A stretch of DNA of 64,000 nt from Ferrovibrio sp965278975 (GTDB taxonomy: Bacteria; Pseudomonadota; Alphaproteobacteria; Ferrovibrionales; Ferrovibrionaceae): the NCBI RefSeq assembly GCF_965278975.1, contig NZ_OZ257126.1:2480001-2544000 (forward strand), given 5' to 3'. Of the stretch, positions 1-8,969 are shown in pieces. The position numbers and the translations under genes were made by a program. The notes under the pieces are model-generated. The model was not told where the DNA came from. It did not search any database and worked only from the letters and a program-made list of their open reading frames with translations. Each line of letters starts with the position of its first letter. The stretch's first letter is position 1.

Positions 1-1
1 C

Positions 2-544
2 AGCCTGATGATCGAAGCGCTCGACCGCAACCCGCAATTCCGTCAGCTGGCCGCCCGCGGCACCGGCGCCGATGCCAGGCGGCGGCTTGCCGATGCCGAC
101 TGGGTGCCAGACGTGTCGCTTGGCGTAGGTACGATCGAACGGGATCTCGGGGTCCGGGCCTATGAGGCTTATGTCACCCTGAACATTCCGCTGCGCGGCG
201 GTCTGCGGGATGCCAAGAAGAACGAGGCGATTGCCGAACAGAGCGCTGTTCGGGTCCAGCGCCAGGCCATTGAACTGGAACTGGCCGCAACTCTGCGCGA
301 GATGCTGGCCGGTCTGGAGGCTCAGCGGCGCATCGAGAGTTTAAGTGGTGGCAGCATCCTGTCCCAGGCTCGGGCAGCCCTGACTGCCCAGTTGCGCGCC
401 TATGAGCAGGGTAGCGGCGGCTTCGCTGACCTGGTTCAGGCGCAGAGCCGGCTGCGCGAAGTCGAACTGGATGGCATCCGGGCCCAGGCCGAACAACGCC
501 GGCTGCTGGCCGAAATCGAACGTCTGGTCGGAGGTGACCTATGA
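2..544 (+). CDS. TolC/CusC-family outer membrane efflux factor, 3' part
   Basis: C-terminal 180 or so residues of an outer membrane factor of a tripartite efflux pump. The reading frame is open to the window edge, so the real start lies upstream; the ATG at 8 is internal. The visible part shows the long amphipathic helices and Gln/Ala/Arg/Leu-rich heptads of TolC channels, and a late A-Y-E-Q-G-S motif followed by 'FADLVQAQSRL', typical of the second OEP repeat. The stop overlaps the CusB-like start by four bases (ATGA), so it is translationally coupled to the adaptor and the RND pump. The family is clear; assignment to CusC rests on the neighbours. Confidence 0.88.
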   Translation, partial: SLMIEALDRNPQFRQLAARGTGADARRRLADADWVPDVSLGVGTIERDLGVRAYEAYVTLNIPLRGGLRDAKKNEAIAEQSAVRVQRQAIELELAATLREMLAGLEAQRRIESLSGGSILSQARAALTAQLRAYEQGSGGFADLVQAQSRLREVELDGIRAQAEQRRLLAEIERLVGGDL

Positions 545-1872
545 TTCGCCCTCAATTCATCCTGGCCGGCGTCGCGATTGCGACACTGGCTGGTGTTGGC
601 GGCTACGCCCTGGGAACGCACGGCCTACCAGCAGCAATTCGTGGCAAGGACACCACTATGTCAGCCATGACATCGAGCCAGCCGGCTGGAGAAGCGCAGA
701 AGGCTGAAAAGAAGCTGCTCTATTTCCGCAACCCGATGGGCCTGCCTGATGTCTCCCCCACCCCAAAGAAAGACTGGATGGGCATGGATTACATCCCTGT
801 CTATGAAGGTGAGGAAGAAGGACCTGATCGCGGCATCAAGCTCAGTCCGCAGAAGATCCAACTGCTCGGCGTCCGCACCGAAGATGCCCGCAGCCGCATG
901 CTGTCCAGGCCGGTGCGCGCGACTGCAAGCTTCCAGTTCGACGAACGCCGCCAGGTCGATGTGACGGTCAAATACGAGGCCTGGATCGAGAAACTGCTCG
1001 TCAATGCGACCGGCGAGCCGGTCAAGGCCGGCCAAACCATGATGCTGGTCTACAGCCCGGCCATGGTGCAGGCCCAGGAGGAATACCTGCTGGCCGCACG
1101 CCTGCGCGATGAGGCACCTTCCGATGACCGGGCCGTGCGCAATGACGCGGAACGCCTCGTCCAGGGGGCGCTGGCACGGCTGCGCAACCTCGATCTGCCC
1201 AAAGCTGTCCAGGACCGCCTGGTACGCATCGGCCAGGTCAGCCGGCAATTCGCCATTGCCGCCCCCATGCAGGGTCTCGTGATGGACAAGGCCGTGGTCG
1301 AAGGCATGCGCATCATGCCAGGCGAACGGCTTTACCGCCTGGTGGATGACAGCCAGCTCTGGTTGCAGGCTGAGGTATACGAGCAGGACCTGGGTCTGAT
1401 CAAACCGGGCCAGCCGGTCGAGATCGCAGTGAATGCCTATCCCAACCGCAAATTCGCCGGCAAGGTCGCCTTCATCTATCCGACGGTGAACCGCGACACC
1501 CGCACCGCCCGGGTGCGAATCGAGGTGCCCAATCCGGATGGTGCGCTCAAGGCCGAGATGTATGCCTCGGTGCTGCTGAATACCCAGGCCGTCACCGAAG
1601 AGACGCTGGCCATCCCCGAAAGCGCGGTGATCGACAGTGGCCGACGCCAGATCGTCATCGTCGATATCGGCATGGGCCGGTTCGATCCGCGCGAGGTCAA
1701 GCTGGGGGCCCGCGGTGATGGCTATATCGAAGTGCGCGACGGTCTAGATGAGGGCGAGGCCGTGGTGGTGCAGGCGAACTTCCTGCTGGATGCCGAAGCC
1801 AATCTGAAAGCGGCCCTGCAATCATTTGCACCGCCATCGGCAGCGCAGTCGGGCCAGGAGGCGCCGAAATGA
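541..1872 (+). CDS. cusB: CusB-like periplasmic adaptor of copper/silver RND efflux
   Basis: Membrane fusion protein (443 aa) linking the inner-membrane pump to the outer-membrane channel. It has an N-terminal membrane anchor (residues 7-25) and then, at about 60-92, a heavy-metal-binding domain with 'FRNPMGLPDVSPTP' and 'DWMGMDYIPVY'. This is the CusB/HMBD signature, although the usual Cys of 'YxCPMHP' is replaced here (FRNPM). Barrel-sandwich and beta-barrel segments follow ('APMQGLVMDKAVVEGM', 'AIPESAVIDSGRRQIVIV'). It overlaps the genes on both sides by four bases, which indicates a compact operon. Substrate Cu(I)/Ag(I) is inferred from the Met-rich HMBD and the CusA type downstream. Confidence 0.93.
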   Translation: MIRPQFILAGVAIATLAGVGGYALGTHGLPAAIRGKDTTMSAMTSSQPAGEAQKAEKKLLYFRNPMGLPDVSPTPKKDWMGMDYIPVYEGEEEGPDRGIKLSPQKIQLLGVRTEDARSRMLSRPVRATASFQFDERRQVDVTVKYEAWIEKLLVNATGEPVKAGQTMMLVYSPAMVQAQEEYLLAARLRDEAPSDDRAVRNDAERLVQGALARLRNLDLPKAVQDRLVRIGQVSRQFAIAAPMQGLVMDKAVVEGMRIMPGERLYRLVDDSQLWLQAEVYEQDLGLIKPGQPVEIAVNAYPNRKFAGKVAFIYPTVNRDTRTARVRIEVPNPDGALKAEMYASVLLNTQAVTEETLAIPESAVIDSGRRQIVIVDIGMGRFDPREVKLGARGDGYIEVRDGLDEGEAVVVQANFLLDAEANLKAALQSFAPPSAAQSGQEAPK

Positions 1873-4800
1873 TTGCCGCCCTGATCCGCTGGTCGACCCG
1901 CAACATCTTCCTGGTGCTGTTTGCAACCCTGTTCCTGAGCGCGGCCGGCCTTGTTGCACTAAGCCGGCTGCCGCTCGATGCCATCCCGGACCTCTCCGAT
2001 ACCCAGGTCATCGTTTACACCGAATATCCGGGTCAGGCGCCGCAGGTGGTGGAGGATCAGGTCACCTACCCGCTCACCTCGGCCATGCTGAACGTGCCCC
2101 GTTCCAAGGTGGTGCGCGGCTTCTCATACTTTGGGGTGTCTTTCGTCTATGTGATTTTCGAGGAAGGCACCGACCTCTACTGGGCGCGCAGCCGGGTGCT
2201 GGAATACCTCAATTTCGCCACCAAACGGCTTCCCGCCGGCATCACTCCAGCACTCGGCCCCGATGCGACCGGTGTGGGCTGGGTCTACCAGTATGCCGTC
2301 ACCGGGGCACAGAAGACGCTGGCCGAGCTGCGCAGCCTGCAGGACTGGAATTTCCGTTACCAGCTGGCCAAGTCCGATGGTGTGGCCGAGATCGCCTCTG
2401 CGGGCGGCTTCGTGAAGCAGTATCAGGTCGTGGTCGATCCCCGCAAACTGCAGGCCTTTAACATCCCGCTCGAGCGGGTCGCCGAGGCGATCCGGCAGAG
2501 CAACCGGGATGTTGGCGGCCGGGTGATCGAGATGGCCGAGACCGAATTCATGGTCCGTGGCCGTGGCTACCTGCGCAACCTGTCCGATATCGGCCAGATC
2601 GTCCTGAAGTCGGAAGGCGGCACGCCGGTGCGGCTCTCCGATGTGGCCCGTATCGAATTGGGGCCGGATGAGCGCCGCGGCATCACCGAGCTGAATGGCG
2701 AAGGCGAAGTGGTGAGCGGCACCGTCATCCAGCGAGCCGGCCAGAATGCGCTTGCCGTGATCGACGGGGTTAAGGCGCGCATCCAAGAGATGAAGGCAAG
2801 CCTGCCCGAAGGCGTCGACATCGTGACGGTCTATGATCGCTCGGAACTGATCCGGCGGGCCGTCGCCACGCTTAAATCGACCCTTGTGGAGGAGTCGATC
2901 GTGGTGGCGCTCGTCTGCTTCATCTTCCTGCTGCATATGCGCAGTGCGCTTGTCGCCATCGTCACCCTGCCGGTCGGCATCCTGATCGCGATCATCCTGA
3001 TGGAGGCTTTCGGCATCACCTCCAACATCATGAGTTTAGGGGGCATTGCGATCGCGGTTGGCGCCATGGTCGATGCTGCCATCGTGATGATCGAGAATGC
3101 CCATAAACGGCTGGAGCGGGCCGGCCCGGAGGCTGATCGTGTCAAGGTGCTGACCGAGGCGGCCGTCGAGGTCGGACCGTCGCTTTTCTTCAGCTTGCTC
3201 ATCATCACGGTGTCCTTCATCCCGATCTTCGCGCTCGAAGCCCAGGAAGGCCGGCTGTTCAAGCCGCTGGCCTATACTAAGACCTTCGCCATGGCTGGTG
3301 CGGCTCTCCTTTCCGTGACGCTGGTGCCAGCACTGATGGTACTGCTGATCCGCGGCAAGATCGTGCCCGAGCACCGCAATCCGGTGAACCGGCTGCTGAT
3401 TGCAGCCTACCGGCCGGTGATCGACCTCGTGCTCCGCGCCAAAGGGGTGACGATTGCGATCGCCGTCCTGGCCTTGGGCCTGAGCTGGATTCCGCTTTCC
3501 CGCATCGGTACGGAATTCATGCCGAACCTGAACGAGGGTACCATCCAGTACATGCCCGTCACCCTGCCGGGGCTGTCGATCGCCAAGGCAGCCGAGCTGG
3601 TGCAGACCCAGAACAAGATCATCAAAAGCTTCCAGGAGGTGGAAAGTGTCTTTGGCAAGGCCGGCCGCATAAATTCGGCGACCGACCCAGCACCGACCGA
3701 GATGTTCGAGACCGTGATCAACCTGAAACCGCAGTCGGAATGGCGGCCAGGTGTGACCGTGGACAGCCTGATCCGGGAGATGGATCAGGCACTGCAGATC
3801 CCAGGTGTTTCGAACGCCTGGACCATGCCGATCAAGATGCGCACCGACATGCTCTCGACCGGCATCCGTACCACGCTTGGGATCAAACTGTTCGGACCTG
3901 ACCTGGTCGAACTCGATGGGCTCGCCAGAAAGATCGAGACCAGCCTGCGCAAGGTCCAGGGGACATCGAGTGCCTTTGCCGAGCGTGTGATCGGCGGCTA
4001 CTACCTCACCATCGAACCGGACCGTCTGGCGCTCGCCCGGCATGGTGTATCGATCGACACCGTGCAGAACGTCATCGCCATGGCACTGGGCGGCGAGATG
4101 GTCACCAGCACTGTGGAAGGCCGGGAGCGCTATGGCGTGATTATCCGCTATCCGCGCGAGCTGCGTTCCAGCCCCCAGGCCATTGCGCGTGAGGTGCTGG
4201 TACCGCTGCCCAACGGCGCCATGGTGCCGCTGGGGCAGCTGGCCAGCACCCGGCTGGAGCAGGGTCCGACCGGGATCCGCACCGAGAATGCCCAGCTCGC
4301 GGTCTATGTCTTCATCGACATGCAGGGCCGCGATATCGGCTCCTATGTGGCAGACGCCCAGGCGTTACTGGCCCGCGAGATCCAGTTGCCGAAGGGGGTG
4401 ACGCTCGCCTGGAGCGGTCAGTACGAGCATCTGGAACGTGCCAAGCAGCGCCTGCGCATTGTCGTTCCGGCGACGCTTTTCGTGATCATGCTGCTGCTCT
4501 ACCTCAACTTCCGGCGCATGACGGAAACCCTGATCGTGATGCTGAGCCTGCCTTTTGCCCTGATCGGCGGACTCTGGCTGATGGATTGGATGGGGTTCAA
4601 CTTCAGCGTGGCCGTTGCCGTCGGCTTCATTGCGCTGGCCGGCGTCGCCGCCGAGACCGGAGTGATCATGCTGATCTACCTCGACCATGCACTTCGCGAC
4701 CGGAAGGCGCTCTGTCACAGCGAGGGACGGGCGTTCACACAGGCGGACCTGCGGGCGGCAATCATCGAGGGCGCCGTTGACCGCGTGCGACCCAAGGCCA

Positions 4801-4985
4801 TGACGGTGATTACCATCATGGCAGGCCTGCTGCCGATCCTGTGGATCACCGGCACGGGCTCGGAGGTGATGCAGCGTATCGCCGTACCGATGATCGGTGG
4901 CATGGTCTCATCCACCTTGCTGACGCTGATCGTCATTCCGGCGATCTATGCCCTGATCAAGCAGCGCAACATTCCAAAGATGTGA
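1869..4985 (+). CDS. cusA: CusA-type heavy-metal RND efflux transporter
   Basis: Inner-membrane proton-driven metal exporter of 1038 aa, full length for the HME-RND family. TM4 carries 'GAMVDAAIVMIENAHK' with D402 and E409, the D...E pair of the monovalent-cation (CusA, HME4) branch; the CzcA-type extra Asp is absent. The N-terminus 'MIAALIRWSTRNIFLVLF' is the first TM helix, and the two large periplasmic loops with repeated TM blocks are present. It starts inside the cusB stop (ATGA overlap), so the three pump parts form one transcript. It is distinct from the CzcA at 25.5 kb and not a recent duplicate of it. Confidence 0.95.
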   Translation: MIAALIRWSTRNIFLVLFATLFLSAAGLVALSRLPLDAIPDLSDTQVIVYTEYPGQAPQVVEDQVTYPLTSAMLNVPRSKVVRGFSYFGVSFVYVIFEEGTDLYWARSRVLEYLNFATKRLPAGITPALGPDATGVGWVYQYAVTGAQKTLAELRSLQDWNFRYQLAKSDGVAEIASAGGFVKQYQVVVDPRKLQAFNIPLERVAEAIRQSNRDVGGRVIEMAETEFMVRGRGYLRNLSDIGQIVLKSEGGTPVRLSDVARIELGPDERRGITELNGEGEVVSGTVIQRAGQNALAVIDGVKARIQEMKASLPEGVDIVTVYDRSELIRRAVATLKSTLVEESIVVALVCFIFLLHMRSALVAIVTLPVGILIAIILMEAFGITSNIMSLGGIAIAVGAMVDAAIVMIENAHKRLERAGPEADRVKVLTEAAVEVGPSLFFSLLIITVSFIPIFALEAQEGRLFKPLAYTKTFAMAGAALLSVTLVPALMVLLIRGKIVPEHRNPVNRLLIAAYRPVIDLVLRAKGVTIAIAVLALGLSWIPLSRIGTEFMPNLNEGTIQYMPVTLPGLSIAKAAELVQTQNKIIKSFQEVESVFGKAGRINSATDPAPTEMFETVINLKPQSEWRPGVTVDSLIREMDQALQIPGVSNAWTMPIKMRTDMLSTGIRTTLGIKLFGPDLVELDGLARKIETSLRKVQGTSSAFAERVIGGYYLTIEPDRLALARHGVSIDTVQNVIAMALGGEMVTSTVEGRERYGVIIRYPRELRSSPQAIAREVLVPLPNGAMVPLGQLASTRLEQGPTGIRTENAQLAVYVFIDMQGRDIGSYVADAQALLAREIQLPKGVTLAWSGQYEHLERAKQRLRIVVPATLFVIMLLLYLNFRRMTETLIVMLSLPFALIGGLWLMDWMGFNFSVAVAVGFIALAGVAAETGVIMLIYLDHALRDRKALCHSEGRAFTQADLRAAIIEGAVDRVRPKAMTVITIMAGLLPILWITGTGSEVMQRIAVPMIGGMVSSTLLTLIVIPAIYALIKQRNIPKM

Positions 4986-4996
4986 AGGAGACCACC

Positions 4997-5443
4997 ATGA
5001 ATCGACGCAGTTTTCTGGTACTGACGCTTTCTGCAACAGCCCTGCCCGTACTCCCGGCGCGGGCAACGGACACAGTCCATGTGCTGAAAACCTCAAGCTG
5101 CGGCTGCTGCAACGCCTGGATCACCCATCTGCGCAAGGCTGGCTTCCCGGTCACGGCCAAGGATGTGCCGATGGCGCTGCTCAACCAGGAGAAGCTGAGT
5201 GCCGGCCTCACGCCTGAGCTGTCCTCCTGCCATACCGCGCGCGTCGGCGGTTATGTCATCGAAGGCCATGTCCCAGCCGTTGATATCCAGCGCCTGCTGC
5301 GCGAACGGCCGGACGCGCTTGGCCTGACGGTGCCCGGCATGCCGGAAGGCTCGCCCGGCATGGAGACCGGGAAGGCAGATCCATACGACGTCCTGCTGTT
5401 TGCGAAGGGTGGAACGACCACAGTCTATTCGCGTTACTCTTAG
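4997..5443 (+). CDS. DUF411 metal-binding periplasmic protein
   Basis: 148-aa secreted protein that begins 11 bases after cusA, behind a good AAGGAG site; longer upstream starts would overlap cusA and lack this site. Residues 1-24 look like a twin-Arg/Sec-like signal ('MNRRSFLVLTLSATALP...ARA'). The mature part opens with 'VLKTSSCGCCNAWITHLRKAGF', the DUF411 C-x-C-C motif, and contains 'SCHTARVGGYVIEGHVP'. The family is routinely found beside copper efflux genes and is thought to bind metal in the periplasm. The role here as a copper-handling accessory is inferred from context. Confidence 0.9.
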   Translation: MNRRSFLVLTLSATALPVLPARATDTVHVLKTSSCGCCNAWITHLRKAGFPVTAKDVPMALLNQEKLSAGLTPELSSCHTARVGGYVIEGHVPAVDIQRLLRERPDALGLTVPGMPEGSPGMETGKADPYDVLLFAKGGTTTVYSRYS

Positions 5444-5474
5444 GCCGGTCTGATCATGGTCCTGGAGGCATATC

Positions 5475-5957
5475 ATGGCGCACCATTCGACGGAGATGCA
5501 TAAGTCCCATTACTGGGGCTTCGCCGCTGAGCTGGCGGTCGATTTCGCCATCATGTACCTGGTCATGTACGCCATGATCAATTCGCTGTCGGATTTCCAT
5601 TTCAACCTCAACAACGTCTACATGACCTTGATGATGGTCGCCCCCATGGCTCTCGTCATGCTTGTCGCCATGCGCTCGATGTTCCCCATACAGCGTCTGA
5701 ACTGGACGATCGTTGCCGTGGCTGCACTCGTGTTCATTGGCAGCTATGTCGGCATGCGCACACAGGCAGCCGTCGGGAATGCCGAATTCGTGCGCTCCAT
5801 GATTCCGCATCATTCGGGCGCCATCCTGATGTGCCGTGAGGCCAACATCACCGATGCCGAACTAGCCGATTTGTGCCGGCAGATCATCAAGGGCCAACAG
5901 GGGGAGATCGACCAGATGGAGCAGATTTTAGATAGGTTGCGATCGTCAAATATATAG
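5475..5957 (+). CDS. DUF305-family membrane protein
   Basis: 160 aa; the start is set by a TGGAGG site seven bases upstream. Three hydrophobic helices occupy about residues 12-38, 48-66 and 74-92. A soluble DUF305 tail follows, with 'FVRSMIPHHSGAILMCREAN' and a helical 'QQGEIDQMEQIL' end. The paired His and the Met/Cys of this motif are typical of DUF305 proteins, which are common in copper and silver resistance clusters. It is the last intact gene of the Cus cluster. Metal handling at the membrane is likely but unproven for the family. Confidence 0.88.
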   Translation: MAHHSTEMHKSHYWGFAAELAVDFAIMYLVMYAMINSLSDFHFNLNNVYMTLMMVAPMALVMLVAMRSMFPIQRLNWTIVAVAALVFIGSYVGMRTQAAVGNAEFVRSMIPHHSGAILMCREANITDAELADLCRQIIKGQQGEIDQMEQILDRLRSSNI

Positions 5958-6050
5958 ACAGGATGAAACTCAAACGCGCTTACGAAGCAATGCTTGCAAC
6001 ATTACCCGGATATTCGTCACCGGCATGGCCACTAACCTTGTGAGGACAAT

Positions 6051-6408
6051 ATGGGTGTGGGACATGACCATAATCGCGTCAAAATCGAAGGCCAGAGCGA
6101 GCGACCGATCTGGTGGGCCCTAGGCCTCACCACAACTTTCCTGATAGCTAAAGTTGTCGGCGGCATTCTGACCAACAGTCTGGCGCTCATTTCCGACGCT
6201 ACGCATATGTTCACCGACTCGGCAGCTCTTGCCATCTCGCTGGTAGCAATCCGTATCGGCCGACGCCCGGCCGATCGGCAGCGGATATTCGGCTATTACC
6301 GATCACGTGACAGTGCAGATCGAGGCAAACCTCTGCGAGCAGGCCACGGAAGCCCATTCCTTTGGCCCCCTGGCCCAAGCGCATGCCGGCCATTCGCATC
6401 AGCATTGA
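6051..6408 (+). pseudogene. Cation diffusion facilitator (CzcD-like) with central deletion
   Basis: A GAGGA site precedes ATG 6051. The first 83 codons read as a CzcD N-terminus: a His-poor head, TM1 'WWALGLTTTFLIAKVVGG', then 'SLALISDATHMFTDSAAL' with the TM2 zinc-site His/Asp residues and 'RRPADRQRIFGYYR'. At 6300/6301 the frame shifts directly into the extreme C-terminus of the same family ('DHVTVQIE...CEQA' and a His-rich tail 'HAGHSHQH', stop 6406-6408). Roughly 180-190 central codons are missing, so both transport helices and the cytoplasmic domain core are lost. It is not functional. The in-frame ORF running on to 6485 is a by-product. Confidence 0.88.
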
Positions 6409-6539
6409 TGTGTCCGGGCATGGGCCTGCGGATAATCTCAAAATTTATGGTAATTTCACGGTATCTTCTCAGGGAAGATGGGTAAATCTTCCAATCATCT
6501 GCTTGAGTGCATTTTACATCGTTTGTACTGAGTGGGCTT

Positions 6540-7034
6540 TTAGGCCGTACTGATACCTATATTCCAGCTTTTGACCCGCCAGGTGTTTTCCTGACCTTCC
6601 AGGGCGAATGATATCGGCCCTAGTCTTTTGCCATCAGAGAAGAGAATGAGTTCGCTGAATTGAAACCTGTTTACATAGATCGATAGGCTGATCATTAGGG
6701 ATCGTGCATCGACGTGGAATGAAGCGGGATATACAAATCGGTCTTTGCGGCCAGTCATGGCAGTGACAAGGACTGGAAGCTCCGCTGTCGTCTTGGGCGG
6801 TTTTATCATTGCAATCCAGAACGCATATGAGAGTTCGATGGCGTGTGGATGCTTATCGTTTTGTTGGGCGCCGCCCAGGGTAATCGAAGAAGTGCTGACT
6901 ATTTTTCCCTTCCAGCTGCCTGGGATTATGACTTGGTCATAGGCTGCTTTGAGAGCAGCGTGGGTTTTCTCCAATCCATCTGAACCAGACCCAGGATTGG
7001 TTGCCGCCGGTTTTGATCTATGTTTGGCTGTCAA
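6540..7034 (-). CDS. Hypothetical protein, possibly 5'-truncated
   Basis: A 164-codon frame with no recognised domain and no clear signal or membrane helix. Its visible first codon is TTG, and the frame stays open further upstream without an ATG or a good ribosome site. It may therefore be a fragment or begin elsewhere. Features seen: a polar N-terminus, 'GSWKGKIVSTSSITLGG' and a beta-rich second half ending 'WRVKSWNIGISTA'. GC content is lower than in the neighbouring Cus genes. It stands between the broken CDF gene and module A. I do not assign a function. Confidence 0.4.
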   Translation of the reverse strand: MTAKHRSKPAATNPGSGSDGLEKTHAALKAAYDQVIIPGSWKGKIVSTSSITLGGAQQNDKHPHAIELSYAFWIAMIKPPKTTAELPVLVTAMTGRKDRFVYPASFHVDARSLMISLSIYVNRFQFSELILFSDGKRLGPISFALEGQENTWRVKSWNIGISTA

Positions 7035-7203
7035 TGATGAACTCGTTGGCCGAAGTCTTGCCCTGGCGGTATGAATGCCTTGGTATTGCGCACGATCTTT
7101 CTAGCGCATCGGTATAGGGGCGGATTATCGAAGGCCATCTCAGCATCGATATTGCCGAAGCCGGCAGGTGGGATATTGCGGTCCTAAGGGCATCAAGCCC
7201 GCT

Positions 7204-8043
7204 TCAGTTGTTGGCTGCCGCAAATACCCGCTCGAAGAAGGCTTTGCTCCTGTTGAACGAGTCTTCCGCAGCAGCCGGGTTGCCGCCGCTCTTGTGTTTC
7301 TTCACGCCGCCGCCGACGCTCCAGCCATCCACCTCGATGACCCGTTCCGGCCGATCAAAGCTGTGATAGGTGCCGGGATAGAAGACCATCTCAGTCGGCG
7401 CTGCGGATTTGAGCGCTTCATTTGCCTGCAGTTCGCGGCAGAGAGAGGCGGGGGTCCAACTATCGTCTTCCCCGATGAGGACTAGGAGCGGTATGCTGAT
7501 CTTCGTGTCCTGCTTCGGATTGCAATAGGGGTAGTAGGCGACCGCACCCCGGATGCCGAAGGCCTTCAACTGATACCTCTCCTGTACCGCCTTCATTATC
7601 GTCCAGCCACCATGCGAGAAGCCAATCAGGCCGATCTTGTCTTTTGCGACATATGGCTGACTGACGAGGTACTCCGCGCTGCCGATGATGTCGGAAACCC
7701 GCATCTCGGGGAGCACCAGGGTAGTCTGGGTGCAGAGGCTCTTGTGGCCGCGCGACATGAAGCTGTCGGGGACCAGGGCGACATAACCCCAGGATACCAG
7801 GCGCTCGGCCCAGGCTTTATGATGGTAGTCGGTGCCGCCGCAGCCATGCAGGACGATGACGGCCGGGAAAGGGCCATTCCCGCGAGGCTTGTAGATGCCA
7901 GCGTAGACCGTTACCGGGCCACCCAGCCCCGGGATTACCGCATTCGGATAGGTAACATTCTCCTTGGATTGGGCGCAGGCGTTATTGATGCCGGCGCTAA
8001 AGGCGGCAGCCACCAGGAGTATGCATATCAGGATCTTGTGCAT
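7204..8043 (-). CDS. Dienelactone-hydrolase-family secreted hydrolase (module A)
   Basis: 279-aa alpha/beta hydrolase with a signal peptide (residues 1-24, 'MHKILICILLVAAAFSAGI' to 'ACA'). It has the oxyanion region 'VIVLHGCGGTD', the nucleophile elbow 'IGFSHGGW' (Ser in G-x-S-x-G; dienelactone hydrolases proper use Cys), the acid near 'LIGEDDSWTP' and the catalytic His in 'YPGTYHSFDRP'. The triad is complete. The substrate is unknown; an exported esterase/hydrolase acting on a small ester or envelope component is plausible. It is the last gene of a leftward pair with the two-TM protein at 8123. Module B's copy (29651-30490) has exactly the same length. Confidence 0.9.
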   Translation of the reverse strand: MHKILICILLVAAAFSAGINNACAQSKENVTYPNAVIPGLGGPVTVYAGIYKPRGNGPFPAVIVLHGCGGTDYHHKAWAERLVSWGYVALVPDSFMSRGHKSLCTQTTLVLPEMRVSDIIGSAEYLVSQPYVAKDKIGLIGFSHGGWTIMKAVQERYQLKAFGIRGAVAYYPYCNPKQDTKISIPLLVLIGEDDSWTPASLCRELQANEALKSAAPTEMVFYPGTYHSFDRPERVIEVDGWSVGGGVKKHKSGGNPAAAEDSFNRSKAFFERVFAAANN

Positions 8044-8122
8044 GGGATACCTCTCGATGCTTCGACAGGATTGGGCTGTTTGGAAGTGGCAGATTGGATA
8101 CCTGCTTGTTGAGAAGGCGGCC

Positions 8123-8734
8123 CTAGAACCGGGCCTCGATATACCAGCGGCCCTTGGTCTTATCGGTCCAGCTTATGCTGTAGAGGATGGTCCGCTTGCC
8201 GGCATTGGTGATGGCTTCCGCTTCGCAGAAATAGCCGAGTAACTCCCCGTTCTGGTCCTTCACGACGGCATCGCCGGCATTCCACTTCCAGGCATTCTGC
8301 GTCAGGGCGGCGGAGAGGATTTCTTGAATCTCCAGCTTCAATCGACGCCCCGCGGGCGAGTTCTTCACCGCCTCCTTAAGATGGCTCTGGGCTGTCCGGC
8401 TCTCACATGTCGGCAGGGAAGCGGTCTGGCCAAACTCGCCATCAGCGCCTTGGCGCATCAGATTCCAGCCAAGGACAACGACCAGGACGATGCAGAAGAC
8501 AACCTTGTCCCGGACCCGGTGCAGAACCACCGCCCCTTTCTTGCGCTTATAGACCGGCCCCATCCAAAGCAGGACCAACCCCGGCAGCAGCAGTGTCAGC
8601 GAGGCCAGCACGTTGAGGAAGGCGACCGCCACGCCCAGGGCATTGATGGTCCCGACGAACCAGAGTTTGCGGTAGACCGGGATGGTGCCCCATTCGGGCA
8701 AAGCGGGAGCGGTGACGGAATCGGTATTCGTCAT
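8123..8734 (-). CDS. Two-TM protein of unknown function (module A)
   Basis: 203 aa; the start at 8734 matches the start kept in module B, whereas the longer frame upstream is not conserved. Two hydrophobic helices lie at about residues 29-62 ('VAFLNVLASLTLLLPGLVLLWMG', then a basic 'YKRKKG' turn) and 80-98 ('VVFCIVLVVVLGWNL'). They are followed by an exported or cytosolic 110-residue domain with 'CESRTAQSHLKEAVKNSP' and a closing 'KGRWYIEARF'. I know no named family for it. It is co-oriented with, and 79 bases from, the secreted hydrolase, so the two probably work together. It is transcribed divergently from the XRE gene. Confidence 0.85.
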   Translation of the reverse strand: MTNTDSVTAPALPEWGTIPVYRKLWFVGTINALGVAVAFLNVLASLTLLLPGLVLLWMGPVYKRKKGAVVLHRVRDKVVFCIVLVVVLGWNLMRQGADGEFGQTASLPTCESRTAQSHLKEAVKNSPAGRRLKLEIQEILSAALTQNAWKWNAGDAVVKDQNGELLGYFCEAEAITNAGKRTILYSISWTDKTKGRWYIEARF

Positions 8735-8871
8735 GAAGGCCTCTTTTCGGCGGGTGGATTGGCTATGGGAGATTAAAGCGGCGGTCCGGCGCCCGGTTCT
8801 GTTCGGATGGTTGTATCTCCCCGGCGGACCGCGATTCGGTGGGAGATGCCGTTTTATGGTAACTCCCGCTC

Positions 8872-8896
8872 TAGTAGTCGTAATTATCCTCGTAGT
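8872..8896. promoter_or_regulatory. Conserved divergent control region with TCGTA direct repeats (module A)
   Basis: Between the two-TM gene (start 8734, leftward) and the XRE gene (start 8970, rightward). GTCGTAATTATCCTCGTAGT contains TCGTA at 8878-8882 and 8890-8894, 12 bp apart. The block is identical in module B at 31328-31347, while the surrounding bases have drifted. A second conserved stretch (GGTCAAGCG then CATTTCCGTATTC) follows. It is probably the operator/promoter read by the XRE regulator; no footprint evidence is available. Confidence 0.55.
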
Positions 8897-8969
8897 TATG
8901 TCGCGGTCAAGCGGCATTTCCGTATTCCTATGCGGTGGTTAAGGCGGCGACCCGAAACGACATTCGGGT

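Noticed and set aside
3036..4043. Long open frame antisense to cusA
   Set aside because: Shadow of a high-GC gene; similar long antisense frames lie over acs, iorB and the FUSC gene.
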